Assembly: GCA_009777625.1 (NCBI GenBank)
Contig: WRLL01000006.1
Span: 1 to 49,252 of the forward strand
Length of the DNA stretch: 49,252 nucleotides
Reading direction: 5' to 3'
DNA from: Candidatus Saccharimonadota bacterium
GTDB lineage: Bacteria > Patescibacteriota > Saccharimonadia > Saccharimonadales > Saccharimonadaceae
The notes below the pieces were generated by a model. The model worked only from the letters and a program-made list of their open reading frames with translations, did no database searches and was not told the DNA's origin. The stretch's first letter is position 1. Each line of letters begins with the position of its first letter. Position numbers and translations under genes: made by a program. Below, one piece after another: positions 40,061 through 47,692 of this stretch.

Positions 40061-40684
40061 ATGACGAATAAAGCCATGCTGCTTCAGGATTTGGCTGCAG
40101 AAATCCTTGAACAAAAAATTTGCCCGCAACTGGCAGCTGGCGCAAAAAATCTTGTGATGGGCGATGGTAGCCCCGATGCAGACATAGTTTTCATCGGCGA
40201 AGCACCAGGCAAGAACGAAGACGAACAGGGGTTGCCATTTGTCGGTGCGGCCGGGAAATTCTTGAACGAAATGTTGGCTAGTGTCGGCATGGAACGGTCG
40301 GACGTTTATATCACCAACATTGTTAAGTATCGACCGCCAAATAACCGAGATCCTTTACCAGAGGAAAAGACCGAATTCTGGCCGTTTTTGCTGCGTCAGC
40401 TGGCAATCATTCAACCGAAGGTCATTGTTACGTTAGGCCGGCATTCGATGGAGTATTTCTTGCCGAATGCCAAGATTTCGGCGATTCACGGCCAGCCGAA
40501 GCGGATTCACCTCGAAGCTGATGGCGAAGAATTCGAATGGGTTATCATGCCGCTGTTTCATCCGGCAGCGGCGCTATATAACGGCGCCATGCGCGAAACG
40601 CTGTTGGAGGATTTCGCCAAGTTGCCAGCCGTGGTGAAGCAGATTCAGACACGAGATAATGTGTTGAAGATAATGACAGAGTAA
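40061..40684 (+). CDS. Family 4-like uracil-DNA glycosylase lacking Fe-S cysteines
   Basis: 207 residues from ATG 40061; the track start at 40043 lies in the promoter. Motif 1 'FIGEAPGKNEDEQGLPFVGAAGKFL' and motif 3 'MPLFHPAAALY' are those of family 4 UDGs, and 'VYITNIVKYRPPNNRDPLPEE' is the family's central segment. The four cysteines that hold the 4Fe-4S cluster in family 4 (C-x2-C, KCRPP, C before the next helix) are here Q-x2-C, KYRPP and F, so three of four are lost. It should still excise uracil from DNA if the fold is stable without the cluster. Confidence 0.88.
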   Translation: MTNKAMLLQDLAAEILEQKICPQLAAGAKNLVMGDGSPDADIVFIGEAPGKNEDEQGLPFVGAAGKFLNEMLASVGMERSDVYITNIVKYRPPNNRDPLPEEKTEFWPFLLRQLAIIQPKVIVTLGRHSMEYFLPNAKISAIHGQPKRIHLEADGEEFEWVIMPLFHPAAALYNGAMRETLLEDFAKLPAVVKQIQTRDNVLKIMTE

Positions 40685-40768
40685 TCACTGTTGTAATTAT
40701 TACATTCTATAAAGAAAAACCATCCAGAGGTGGGTATTTAAATATTATAAGAACATAAAGCCCAAGTA

Positions 40769-40797
40769 TTGACAAACAGAGAGAGAGAGAGTATTCT
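40769..40797 (+). promoter_or_regulatory. Promoter with an (AG)7 spacer: candidate phase-variable promoter
   Basis: TTGACA (40769-40774), a 17-base spacer made mostly of (AG)7 (40778-40791) and -10 TATTCT (40792-40797). Adding or losing one AG unit would give 19- or 15-base spacing. Two more TTGACA hexamers lie just downstream (40797, 40806) without well-placed -10 elements. Confidence 0.6.
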
Positions 40798-40850
40798 TGA
40801 CACCATTGACATTGTGAAGAAATACAGTGTAGTAGAAAGCGAGAAGTAGT

Positions 40851-41783
40851 ATGACTAATGAAACGAGTACTAACCAGTCAGAAGGAACGCCCCTGGGAGA
40901 ATATTTTAAACAAAAGCATAGATCAGATGCCTGCGCAGCTAACGTTGATGAAAGATTGCCTTGGCCTGTTGTTTATAAGATTACCACTGAGATGGTATTT
41001 GGCGGTGCGGCATCTAGGCTTGGGATGTATCCTCAGGGAAACGAAGGGATTGCTCTTGCTACTCTGATGGAAAGGGCAAGAGAAGAGCAGAAAAGAGCGC
41101 CTTTCAATAATCCTCTCACCGTGATCGTTCGAGACGTGCTTGCGCAATATATCGATGGTTCGTTTACGTATGGCGATGACGGTTCTGGTAATCCGATAAC
41201 GCTTGAAGCGCCGTCGACATTGGAGGATCTTCTTCCCGTTGCAGCATCTATCGATAGTGCAAGATTACAAATGACAGGATTAGACAACAGGGTGAAAAAG
41301 ATGATCACATCTGTAGTATTACCTCAGTTACCACCTACACCTGTAGTATTGGCTGGTATGAATGAAGAACAGAGGAAAAAAGCAAACGACCAGCTGGCTG
41401 CCGCAGACAAATTTATTGTCATGGTGGATGATTTAAGGGGTGATTTTTCACTAGGTGTTTGTAGCGTGCCGTACCCTGATGGGTCAAAAGTCACTCTGAA
41501 TTCCCGGCGTATTGAAGGTCAGCCCGATCCTTCCGCTAGAGCGGGTCGATGGAGTCTTACACTGCGGCATTGGCCAAGTGATGAGCTAGAAAGTGTAAAA
41601 GAGATCACTTATCAATCGACGTCCGATGAACTAAGGGTTGTTCGCCAGTATGAGAGTTCTGAGCAATTTGTATCGACAGCGGAGATCGAAGACTTAAAGC
41701 GTCTCATATCAGAAGAGGGAGTCGAAGCCGAGGACCTGGAGCGGATTGTAGCCAGGATGCGTGCGATTGAACCAAGCAGCTAA
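40851..41783 (+). CDS. Orphan 310-residue protein
   Basis: 310 residues, soluble, no signal peptide or membrane segment. Segments include 'PWPVVYKITTEMVFGGAASRLGMYPQGNEG', a central helical stretch, 'FSLGVCSVPYPDGSKVTLNSRRIEG' with beta character ('RAGRWSLTLRHWPSDELESV') and an acidic C-terminal helix. I do not recognise a family. The region upstream is AT-rich, and the gene uses AGA/AGG codons more than its neighbours, like the radical SAM module, which suggests accessory DNA. GAGAAG lies upstream of the ATG. Expression may vary through the (AG)7 promoter spacer. Confidence 0.7.
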   Translation: MTNETSTNQSEGTPLGEYFKQKHRSDACAANVDERLPWPVVYKITTEMVFGGAASRLGMYPQGNEGIALATLMERAREEQKRAPFNNPLTVIVRDVLAQYIDGSFTYGDDGSGNPITLEAPSTLEDLLPVAASIDSARLQMTGLDNRVKKMITSVVLPQLPPTPVVLAGMNEEQRKKANDQLAAADKFIVMVDDLRGDFSLGVCSVPYPDGSKVTLNSRRIEGQPDPSARAGRWSLTLRHWPSDELESVKEITYQSTSDELRVVRQYESSEQFVSTAEIEDLKRLISEEGVEAEDLERIVARMRAIEPSS

Positions 41784-41789
41784 TTCTGC

Positions 41790-41818
41790 TTGACTTAAAA
41801 CTTGTATTGTGCTAAAGT
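41790..41818 (+). promoter_or_regulatory. Promoter of the sortase gene
   Basis: TTGACT, 17 bases, extended -10 TGCTAAAGT. The leader to GTG 41921 is ~95 bases and contains the hairpin at 41833-41864. Confidence 0.75.
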
Positions 41819-41832
41819 ATATACAGTAAAAC

Positions 41833-41866
41833 AACGCGGAGGGCGACAGTTGCCCGGCCGCGTTTT
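41833..41866 (+). promoter_or_regulatory. Terminator-like hairpin in the sortase leader
   Basis: AACGCGG (41833-41839) pairs with CCGCGTT (41858-41864), with an inner GGGC/GCCC pairing, followed by TTAATT. It lies ~15 bases after the predicted transcription start and ~55 bases before the start codon, so it could attenuate transcription. The T tract is short. Confidence 0.5.
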
Positions 41867-41920
41867 AATTCTGCTGCAGATAGGTGACGAGAGCACCGCG
41901 TAGCAAAGAGGTGAGGATAG

Positions 41921-42655
41921 GTGAAGAAAGTTTTCTCGATTAAAGTTCGATCACGATTATTGACAACCGTTGGTACTGCATCGGTATTCATTTTAGCAGC
42001 CGCAGCTGGGTTTGGCGGACAGGCTGTCTGGGGCGACGACGCACGGGCTGCCAGTATTGTTAAGGTTGCCAGTCTTTCGGCGCCGTCGCAAATTGACGAA
42101 TCAGCTCGCCAGCAGTATCTAGCCGCACGTTTGGCCGAGCAAGAACGTCGTCGCGAAGTCGAATTACAGAGGCAGAAGGCTTTGGAAAACGCAGCGCAGA
42201 CCTCGGCTGTTACGCGAGAAGCTGGTCATACTGCGCAATCAACTTCGCAATCTGATCGCTTGATTATTCCGAAAATTGGCCTGAATTCACCACTGACGAC
42301 AGTCGGCATGGCTGGTGGTGCGATCGATGTTCATCCCAGCTTGCCAGGACGCTGGAATGGTTCGGCGCGGCCAGGCAGCAACGGCGCGGTTTTTGTCGAT
42401 GGGCACAACGACGGGATTTTCGCACGACTCGGCGCGTTAGCTGTCGGTGATCAGATCATGATTACCAACGGTGGGGCGACATATACTTACACGGTGGTTT
42501 TTACAAAAGTGGCACCCTTGGAGTCGGTCAACATGGCTAAGGCGCTGACTGTCTATGGTGGCGCGAAGCAGGGCTTGAACCTGATGACCTGTGCTGGTTC
42601 GCCGGTCGGCAATACTTATTCACACCGGTTGACGGTTTATGCGGTTCTCTCTTAA
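41921..42655 (+). CDS. Sortase (class D/E/F-like transpeptidase)
   Basis: 244 residues from a GTG start with GAGGTGAGGAT upstream. Signal-anchor 'TVGTASVFILAAAAGFGG', a coiled-coil stalk ('AARLAEQERRREVELQRQKALENA'), then the sortase barrel: 'RLIIPKIGLNSPLTTVG', catalytic His in 'VFVDGHNDGIFARLGAL', catalytic Cys in 'LNLMTCAGSP' and the Arg of 'SHRLTVYA'. Sortases join proteins to the cell wall or to each other. No LPxTG substrate is visible in this window. Confidence 0.88.
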   Translation: MKKVFSIKVRSRLLTTVGTASVFILAAAAGFGGQAVWGDDARAASIVKVASLSAPSQIDESARQQYLAARLAEQERRREVELQRQKALENAAQTSAVTREAGHTAQSTSQSDRLIIPKIGLNSPLTTVGMAGGAIDVHPSLPGRWNGSARPGSNGAVFVDGHNDGIFARLGALAVGDQIMITNGGATYTYTVVFTKVAPLESVNMAKALTVYGGAKQGLNLMTCAGSPVGNTYSHRLTVYAVLS

Positions 42656-42712
42656 ATCCATAATCTGAATTTGGCCGCCAGCCAGCCTTTCACCCCCGCG
42701 CCGCATGTCGAT

Positions 42713-42773
42713 CCCGTCGTTACGGGTCTCCATGCTGACACTTTCGCCGTCCGAAAGAGTCGCGCGGAAGCGA
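42713..42773 (+). repeat. Dispersed two-hairpin repeat, copy 2
   Basis: CCCGTcgttACGGG, ~12 bases, CTGACA, CTTTCGccgtcCGAAAG, AGTCGCGCGGAAGC. In the gap between the sortase and RNase J genes. Confidence 0.8.
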
Positions 42774-42801
42774 AGTGCTGGCAGGCTCGCTTCATCGCTA
42801 C

Positions 42802-42830
42802 TTGACTTTCAGGAAACACTTTGCTACAAT
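42802..42830 (+). promoter_or_regulatory. Promoter of rnj
   Basis: TTGACT, 17 bases, extended -10 TGCTACAAT; leader of ~105 bases ending in AAAAGGAGA before ATG 42943. Confidence 0.7.
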
Positions 42831-42942
42831 GTTTTTACTATAAGCGACAAAGCGCAAAATCTCTTCAGATAGGAAACTATAGAAATTAATTGTAAGAACT
42901 TTGCGAAATTAAACAACCTTTAACAGGTAAAAGGAGATAAAG

Positions 42943-45291
42943 ATGGGTCAACAAAGACTCGCGGAAGTCAAGGGTGATGACTTAAACAAACGTCCAAACG
43001 TTAAGCGAAAAACCGGTAATTCGGTGCTCGACGCCACGAAGACGCGGCGCGGCGAAGTCATGCGCGCCCAGCGGCGGACCGGCGATAACGTCAACGCTAT
43101 GGCGGCATTATTTGACAATTCTTCACCGGTGAACAAATCGGTTTTTAACGGGTTCAAGGGTGACCAATACGAACCAGCCCGCGCCAAGAAAAACGCGGCG
43201 ATTGGAAAGAAAAAATCCGCCGACAAACCGATGCTGAAAGTCATCCCCGTCGGTGGCACCGAAATCGGCAAAAACACTACGGCGCTGGAATACGGCGACG
43301 AAATCGTGGTGGTCGATATGGGATTTCTGTTCCCGGGCGACGATTTTCCGGGCATCAACTATATCGTGCCGGATATCACTTATCTGGAGGAGAGAAGGGA
43401 CATGGTCAAGGGCGTCATTTTCACGCACGGCCACTTGGACCACATTGGGGCTTTTCACCACTTGATCCCGAAAATTCCTGCGCCGGTTTACGCTACGAAA
43501 TTTACGACCGAAATGCTGAAGAAAAACATGGAGGAGGAAGATACGGATTTCGAACCGGAGTACCATATCCTTAATCCGGAGAATCACGATCGGATGCAGA
43601 TCAGCAAGCATTTTTCGGTGGAGTTAGTGCGCGTCAATCACTCAATTCCAGATTCAGCTGCTGTCGTAATCCGCACTCCAGTTGGCGTGGTTGTCTTCAG
43701 CGGTGACTGGCGTTTCATGGAGGACCCGCTGGACGGCCGCAAATTCGACATGGAACGACTGACCGAAATCGCAACCAAAGAAGGCGTCCATTTGTTCGTC
43801 AACGAATCGACCAGTTGTGAAGTGCCGGGCGAAAACCACACCAAAGAAGCTGATATCAAGATGAGTTTCAAGCAGATCATGGATCAGTTCACCAGCTCGC
43901 GAATCATTGTGTCGTCCTTTTCATCGCAGATTCACCGTATCCAGTTGGCGATCGACGAGGCGCATGCCCACGGCCGCAAGGTCGCTGTGGCGGGCTTTTC
44001 GATGATCAACAACGTCGAAATCGCCCTCAGGACCGGCGATCTGAAAGTCCCGGCCGACACCATCATGAAACTCGAGGACATCATCAAACTGCCGGACGAC
44101 AAGGTGACGATCATCTGTACCGGCAACCAGGGTGAAGTCAACGCGGTGCTGAACCGCATGGCCAACGGCTCGCACCGCTTTATTAAAATCAAAAATTCCG
44201 ACATCATCGTGCTGAGTTCATCGCGCATTCCGGGCAACGAAGCCCACATCGCCATGATGAACGACAACCTGATCCGCGAGGGTTCGGACGTTATCTCGAA
44301 AAACAACCACGATTTCTACGGCGTTGGGCCGGTGCACGTCGGCGGCCATGGTTTTCACGATGACTTTGTTAAGTTAATCACGGCGCTGAACCCGAAGTTT
44401 TACTTCCCGAATCACGGCGACTTTACGTTCTTAGTCAGCAACGCCGAACTGGCCGAGAAAGATTGCGGCATACCGCGCGACAACATTTTCGTTTGCGACG
44501 CCGGCGACACGGTGGAATTTTACCACGACGGCACAGCGGCGCGGACCGGCCGCGTCCACGTCGGCAATGTCATGTACGATGACGCTGGCGCGATCGTATC
44601 AGAAGTCGTTTTGAAGGATCGTCTGCACATGAGCCGCGAGGGAATCTTTACCGTGGTGTTGACGGTGCAGCGGGGAACTGGCCGGCTTTTGTCGAGTCCT
44701 GATATCATTTCGCGCGGCTTTATTTACTTAAGAGACTCAGAAGACCTGATCAATTCGATCCGTCATTATGTCAAGCAAAAGACCGCCCGGGCCTACGCTG
44801 GCCGGCGCGTCGACATGGAATTGTTCAAGAGAGATTTAAGGGACGAAATTACGCAAATTCTGTATGACCAGACTAAGAGGACGCCGATCGTCATCCCAGT
44901 CGTCAACGAAATCGGCGCCGTCAACAAGGCTGAAACCCAGCGAGCCGAGGCTAAGCGGGCCGGCGACGAGCGGGCCTTTGAACAGCAGGAATTGGCGCGG
45001 ATTAAGGGGCAGACTTCTTCTTCGGCGCGATTCAATTCGCGACGACCTGCAAATGGCCAAAATGGTCAACAACGACCTGCGCAGAATCGCAATCAGGCAA
45101 CGCGATCGTTCGGCGGTCGTCCTCAAAACTTCGGCGGTCAAGATAACCGTGGCGGTCGAAACGGTTCTAATAATCAAGGCCAAAACATTGATACGACAGC
45201 CGCAAAGTCCCAGCCACGCGATCCGAAAACCATCTCGTTCAAAAAGACACCGCAGGGCCCGAGCCCGATGCGGATGTGGCGCGAGTCTTAA
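42943..45291 (+). CDS. rnj: Ribonuclease J
   Basis: 782 residues, longer than the usual ~560. Metallo-beta-lactamase/beta-CASP RNase of mRNA decay and rRNA maturation. N-terminal ~95 residues are a basic extension; then 'LKVIPVGGTEIGKNTTALEYGDEIVVVDMGFLFP', the zinc motif 'VIFTHGHLDHIGAFHHLI', 'VVFSGDWRF', 'IVSSFSSQIHRIQLAIDEA' and 'FYFPNHGDFTFL'. The C-terminal ~100 residues are Arg/Gly/Asn/Gln-rich ('SFGGRPQNFGGQDNRGGRNG'), an RGG-like RNA-binding tail. No second RNase J or RNase E is in the window. Confidence 0.95.
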   Translation: MGQQRLAEVKGDDLNKRPNVKRKTGNSVLDATKTRRGEVMRAQRRTGDNVNAMAALFDNSSPVNKSVFNGFKGDQYEPARAKKNAAIGKKKSADKPMLKVIPVGGTEIGKNTTALEYGDEIVVVDMGFLFPGDDFPGINYIVPDITYLEERRDMVKGVIFTHGHLDHIGAFHHLIPKIPAPVYATKFTTEMLKKNMEEEDTDFEPEYHILNPENHDRMQISKHFSVELVRVNHSIPDSAAVVIRTPVGVVVFSGDWRFMEDPLDGRKFDMERLTEIATKEGVHLFVNESTSCEVPGENHTKEADIKMSFKQIMDQFTSSRIIVSSFSSQIHRIQLAIDEAHAHGRKVAVAGFSMINNVEIALRTGDLKVPADTIMKLEDIIKLPDDKVTIICTGNQGEVNAVLNRMANGSHRFIKIKNSDIIVLSSSRIPGNEAHIAMMNDNLIREGSDVISKNNHDFYGVGPVHVGGHGFHDDFVKLITALNPKFYFPNHGDFTFLVSNAELAEKDCGIPRDNIFVCDAGDTVEFYHDGTAARTGRVHVGNVMYDDAGAIVSEVVLKDRLHMSREGIFTVVLTVQRGTGRLLSSPDIISRGFIYLRDSEDLINSIRHYVKQKTARAYAGRRVDMELFKRDLRDEITQILYDQTKRTPIVIPVVNEIGAVNKAETQRAEAKRAGDERAFEQQELARIKGQTSSSARFNSRRPANGQNGQQRPAQNRNQATRSFGGRPQNFGGQDNRGGRNGSNNQGQNIDTTAAKSQPRDPKTISFKKTPQGPSPMRMWRES

Positions 45292-45297
45292 AATGTT

Positions 45298-45323
45298 GTC
45301 ATCCTGAACTCGTTTCAGGATCT
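45298..45323. repeat. Small palindromic repeat after rnj
   Basis: GTCATCCTGAACTCGTTTCAGGATCT, a member of the same type of repeat as in dnaG and at 33246-33310. It lies between the rnj stop and the cysK -10. Confidence 0.75.
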
Positions 45324-45327
45324 TCAG

Positions 45328-45333
45328 TATAAT
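45328..45333 (+). promoter_or_regulatory. -10 element of cysK
   Basis: TATAAT adjacent to the palindromic repeat; GGGGAG and ATG 45354 follow within 21 bases. Confidence 0.5.
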
Positions 45334-45353
45334 AATTGTAAATGGGGAGACTG

Positions 45354-46250
45354 ATGATGCTTTACGACAATATCCTAGAAACTATAGGCAACACTCCTAT
45401 GGTTAAGATCAACCACCTGAACCCGAATCCGGCAGTTCAACTCTACGCGAAACTAGAAGGCTTCAACCCGACCGGCAGCATCAAAGATCGCATCGCCCTT
45501 AAAATGATCGAACAGGCTGAAGAAGAGGGCTTGCTGACGAAGGACAAGATTATTCTTGAACCAACCTCGGGCAATACAGGGATAGCGCTGGCTATGATCG
45601 GCCGCGTCAAGGGCTACAAAGTCGAAATCGTCATGTCGTCTGCTGTTTCAGTGGAACGGCAAAAGATGATCAAGGCCTTTGGCGGGACGGTTATTTTGAC
45701 AGATGCAGACAAGGGAACCGATGGCGCGATCATGAAAGTCCGCGAGATGCTGAAGGAAAACCCCGACAAATATTTCAATCCGAATCAGTTTTCCAATAAA
45801 TATAATAAAATTTCTCACTACGAAACCACCGGCGAGGAAATTTGGGATCAAACTAATGGAAAAGTGACGCATTTTGTGTCTTCCTTAGGTACATCCGGAA
45901 CTTTGATGGGCATTACGACTTTCTTAAAAGAAAAAAATCCGGCTATCAAAATTGTCGAAGCCCACCCTGTCAAAGGCCACTACATTCAGGGCTTAAAGAA
46001 CATGCAGGAGGCGATCGTGCCGGAAATTTACGACCCGTCGATCATCGACGAAAGCATCATGGTCGAAACAGATGACGCCTACGAAATGGCGCGCCAGATC
46101 GTGGCGCAGGAAGGAATTTTCGTCGGCATGAGCAGCGGCGCGGCGATGTTTGCGACGCTGGAGATCGTGGAGAGATTGGATTCCGGTGTGGTCGTGGTGA
46201 TCTTCCCAGATCGCGGGGAGAAGTATTTGAGCACGGAATTATTTGGGTAG
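45354..46250 (+). CDS. cysK: Cysteine synthase (PLP-dependent)
   Basis: 298 residues from ATG 45354 (GGGGAG six bases upstream; ATG 45357 is equally possible, and the track start at 45342 overlaps the ribosome site). Makes cysteine from O-acetylserine and sulfide, or a related beta-replacement. PLP lysine in 'GFNPTGSIKDRIAL', substrate loop 'EPTSGNTGIALAMIG', phosphate loop 'SLGTSGTLMGIT', and 'GMSSGAAMFATLEI' near the end. No cysE or sulfur-assimilation gene is nearby, so the substrate source is unknown; PLP enzymes of this fold can also act on serine or phosphoserine. Confidence 0.92.
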   Translation: MMLYDNILETIGNTPMVKINHLNPNPAVQLYAKLEGFNPTGSIKDRIALKMIEQAEEEGLLTKDKIILEPTSGNTGIALAMIGRVKGYKVEIVMSSAVSVERQKMIKAFGGTVILTDADKGTDGAIMKVREMLKENPDKYFNPNQFSNKYNKISHYETTGEEIWDQTNGKVTHFVSSLGTSGTLMGITTFLKEKNPAIKIVEAHPVKGHYIQGLKNMQEAIVPEIYDPSIIDESIMVETDDAYEMARQIVAQEGIFVGMSSGAAMFATLEIVERLDSGVVVVIFPDRGEKYLSTELFG

Positions 46251-46307
46251 ACGCATTTATCCTCTGTGCTGTGACGTAAAAATATACAACATACATAGTT
46301 TAGCTAC

Positions 46308-46336
46308 TTGTCAATTTACCAATTGTATGGTAATAT
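46308..46336 (+). promoter_or_regulatory. Promoter of leader RNA A / radical SAM module
   Basis: TTGTCA, 17 bases, TAATAT. The predicted +1, seven bases after the hexamer, is the G of GCTAAACCTA at 46343. Confidence 0.7.
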
Positions 46337-46342
46337 CAAGTT

Positions 46343-46466
46343 GCTAAACCTATAACAACTAGGCAAGCCAAACTAGGCTTTCAGTCCGATAATGCGATCA
46401 TATGCACCATCGAAGGCTGAAAGCTCTAGTTGGTAGGTTTAGCGACTAGCATATGGTCGCTTTTTT
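46343..46466 (+). ncRNA. Structured leader RNA A (putative attenuator or riboswitch-like)
   Basis: From the predicted 5' end: GCTAAACCT (46343-46351) pairs with AGGTTTAGC (46435-46443); CAACTAG (46356-46362) or the second AACTAG (46371-46376) pairs with CTAGTTG (46426-46432); GCTTTCAG (46377-46384) pairs with CTGAAAGC (46417-46424), enclosing a ~30-base loop. Directly after, and sharing two bases with the closing helix, is the terminator GCGAC-N9-GTCGC-TTTTTT. The two competing CTAG strands and the overlap of closing helix and terminator make a switch plausible. The radical SAM start is 60 bases further on. A related RNA precedes the gene at 48977. Confidence 0.65.
46442..46466 (+). terminator. 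Terminator hairpin at the end of leader A
   Basis: GCGAC tagcatatg GTCGC TTTTTT. A five-base stem with six T; it would end or attenuate transcription before the radical SAM gene. Confidence 0.7.
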
Positions 46467-46525
46467 GTTTGCTATGGCATAAGTACAATATTGCGGTCTT
46501 AACGGTGGGAGAGGGCTGTGCTGAT

Positions 46526-47692
46526 ATGAGCAGAAATCTTATTAAAGATAACGGGAGCTTTATCCAGCTTGCAGATCAAATGCGATGGGAGTCGCTTTCG
46601 CCTGCAGCTGCGGAATTAGTTGAATTAGAGAAAGAAATCCCTGTAAGAATAGAAGAAGATCGCGGCTTGCGAGCCAAAATTACTGACAAGTGCGGAATGA
46701 CATGCACATTTTGCCATAACGAGGGGACGCCTGTGGCAGTGGCGCTAAGAGGCATTACTACTCAGCGTAGCTCTGTTTTTTCTGGGATTAATGGAGTTGA
46801 CTTTATGCCAGGGCAGATGCAGCCTGATGAATCATTCAGATACGCATTGTCATCAATGAGACGAAGTATTGGCTCAGATGAACTACATTTTACTGGTGGT
46901 GAGCCAAGCTTACATAGAGGTATTGCTGAATTGACTGAGCAGGCTGTGTCGCTAGGCTATCAAGTCAAAATGACGTCGAATGGTGAAAATCCGGGTGGGA
47001 TAGGAAGGGCGGTGGAGGCAGGAGTCTCAAAGATTAATTTTAGTGTTTTTGGTACAACCCCAGAGGAACTAGCCCAAGTTCAGGCGGAAAAATATCGTAA
47101 CGAGCGCCTAGCGGCGCATAAAATAATACGACTAAAAGAATCTATGAAAATAGCCTTAGATTCTGGAGTTAAAGCTGGTGCGAATATTGTCATGAGAGAT
47201 ATTGGTGATGCAGAAAGGGCTATGCGTATTCTATTCGAATATGATCCGCGTCTTCAGATGCGTATTCTGCACGATCTTGATAAAGGGCTTGAATCATACA
47301 AGGCGGCTTATGAATTGTTGGCAACACTCGGTGCAAAGCCAGAAGAACTATTAATAGAAGCCGGTGTTTCTAATGTGGGCGTAAAGTATAGACTGCCAGA
47401 CGGTAGGGTAATCCAATTTAAACAATTCAAACAAACATTTCTACCAGACACATGCAGAGGCTGCTCGATAAAAAGCGATGGCGGTTGTTACGAATCTTTT
47501 TATGGGCCGCGTTTGTATGTTGATGATTCTGGGCAATATAAAGTTGGCGTATGTATCCAGAGGATGGATTTAACCGAAGACCTAGAGGGATTCTGTGAAG
47601 GTGCAATTCCTAAAGAGATTGTCAGGCTCAGAAGAGAGGAGTATGAGAGCCTAAGAGAAGAATTTGGAGACCGAATTAAGGATAGGCCATGA
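46526..47692 (+). CDS. Radical SAM enzyme with C-terminal cysteine cluster
   Basis: 388 residues from ATG 46526, behind GGGAGAGGG; the track start 46430 lies inside leader A. Radical SAM motif C-x3-C-x2-C in 'KCGMTCTFCHNEGTP', then 'LHFTGGEPSLHRGI' (GGE) and 'MTSNGENPGGI'. The C-terminal third has 'CRGCSIKSDGGCYESFYGPRL' and a later Cys in 'GVCIQRM', a SPASM/twitch-like set for an auxiliary Fe-S cluster. The overall layout is near MoaA/PqqE-type enzymes, but no substrate can be assigned. Its TGA overlaps the ATG of the CYTH gene. Codon use (many AGA/AGG) and AT content differ from the housekeeping genes. Confidence 0.85.
   Translation: MSRNLIKDNGSFIQLADQMRWESLSPAAAELVELEKEIPVRIEEDRGLRAKITDKCGMTCTFCHNEGTPVAVALRGITTQRSSVFSGINGVDFMPGQMQPDESFRYALSSMRRSIGSDELHFTGGEPSLHRGIAELTEQAVSLGYQVKMTSNGENPGGIGRAVEAGVSKINFSVFGTTPEELAQVQAEKYRNERLAAHKIIRLKESMKIALDSGVKAGANIVMRDIGDAERAMRILFEYDPRLQMRILHDLDKGLESYKAAYELLATLGAKPEELLIEAGVSNVGVKYRLPDGRVIQFKQFKQTFLPDTCRGCSIKSDGGCYESFYGPRLYVDDSGQYKVGVCIQRMDLTEDLEGFCEGAIPKEIVRLRREEYESLREEFGDRIKDRP

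Noticed and set aside
46343-46525. T-box riboswitch for leader A
   Set aside because: No T-box sequence or specifier-loop layout is present, and no aminoacyl-tRNA synthetase or amino acid gene follows.
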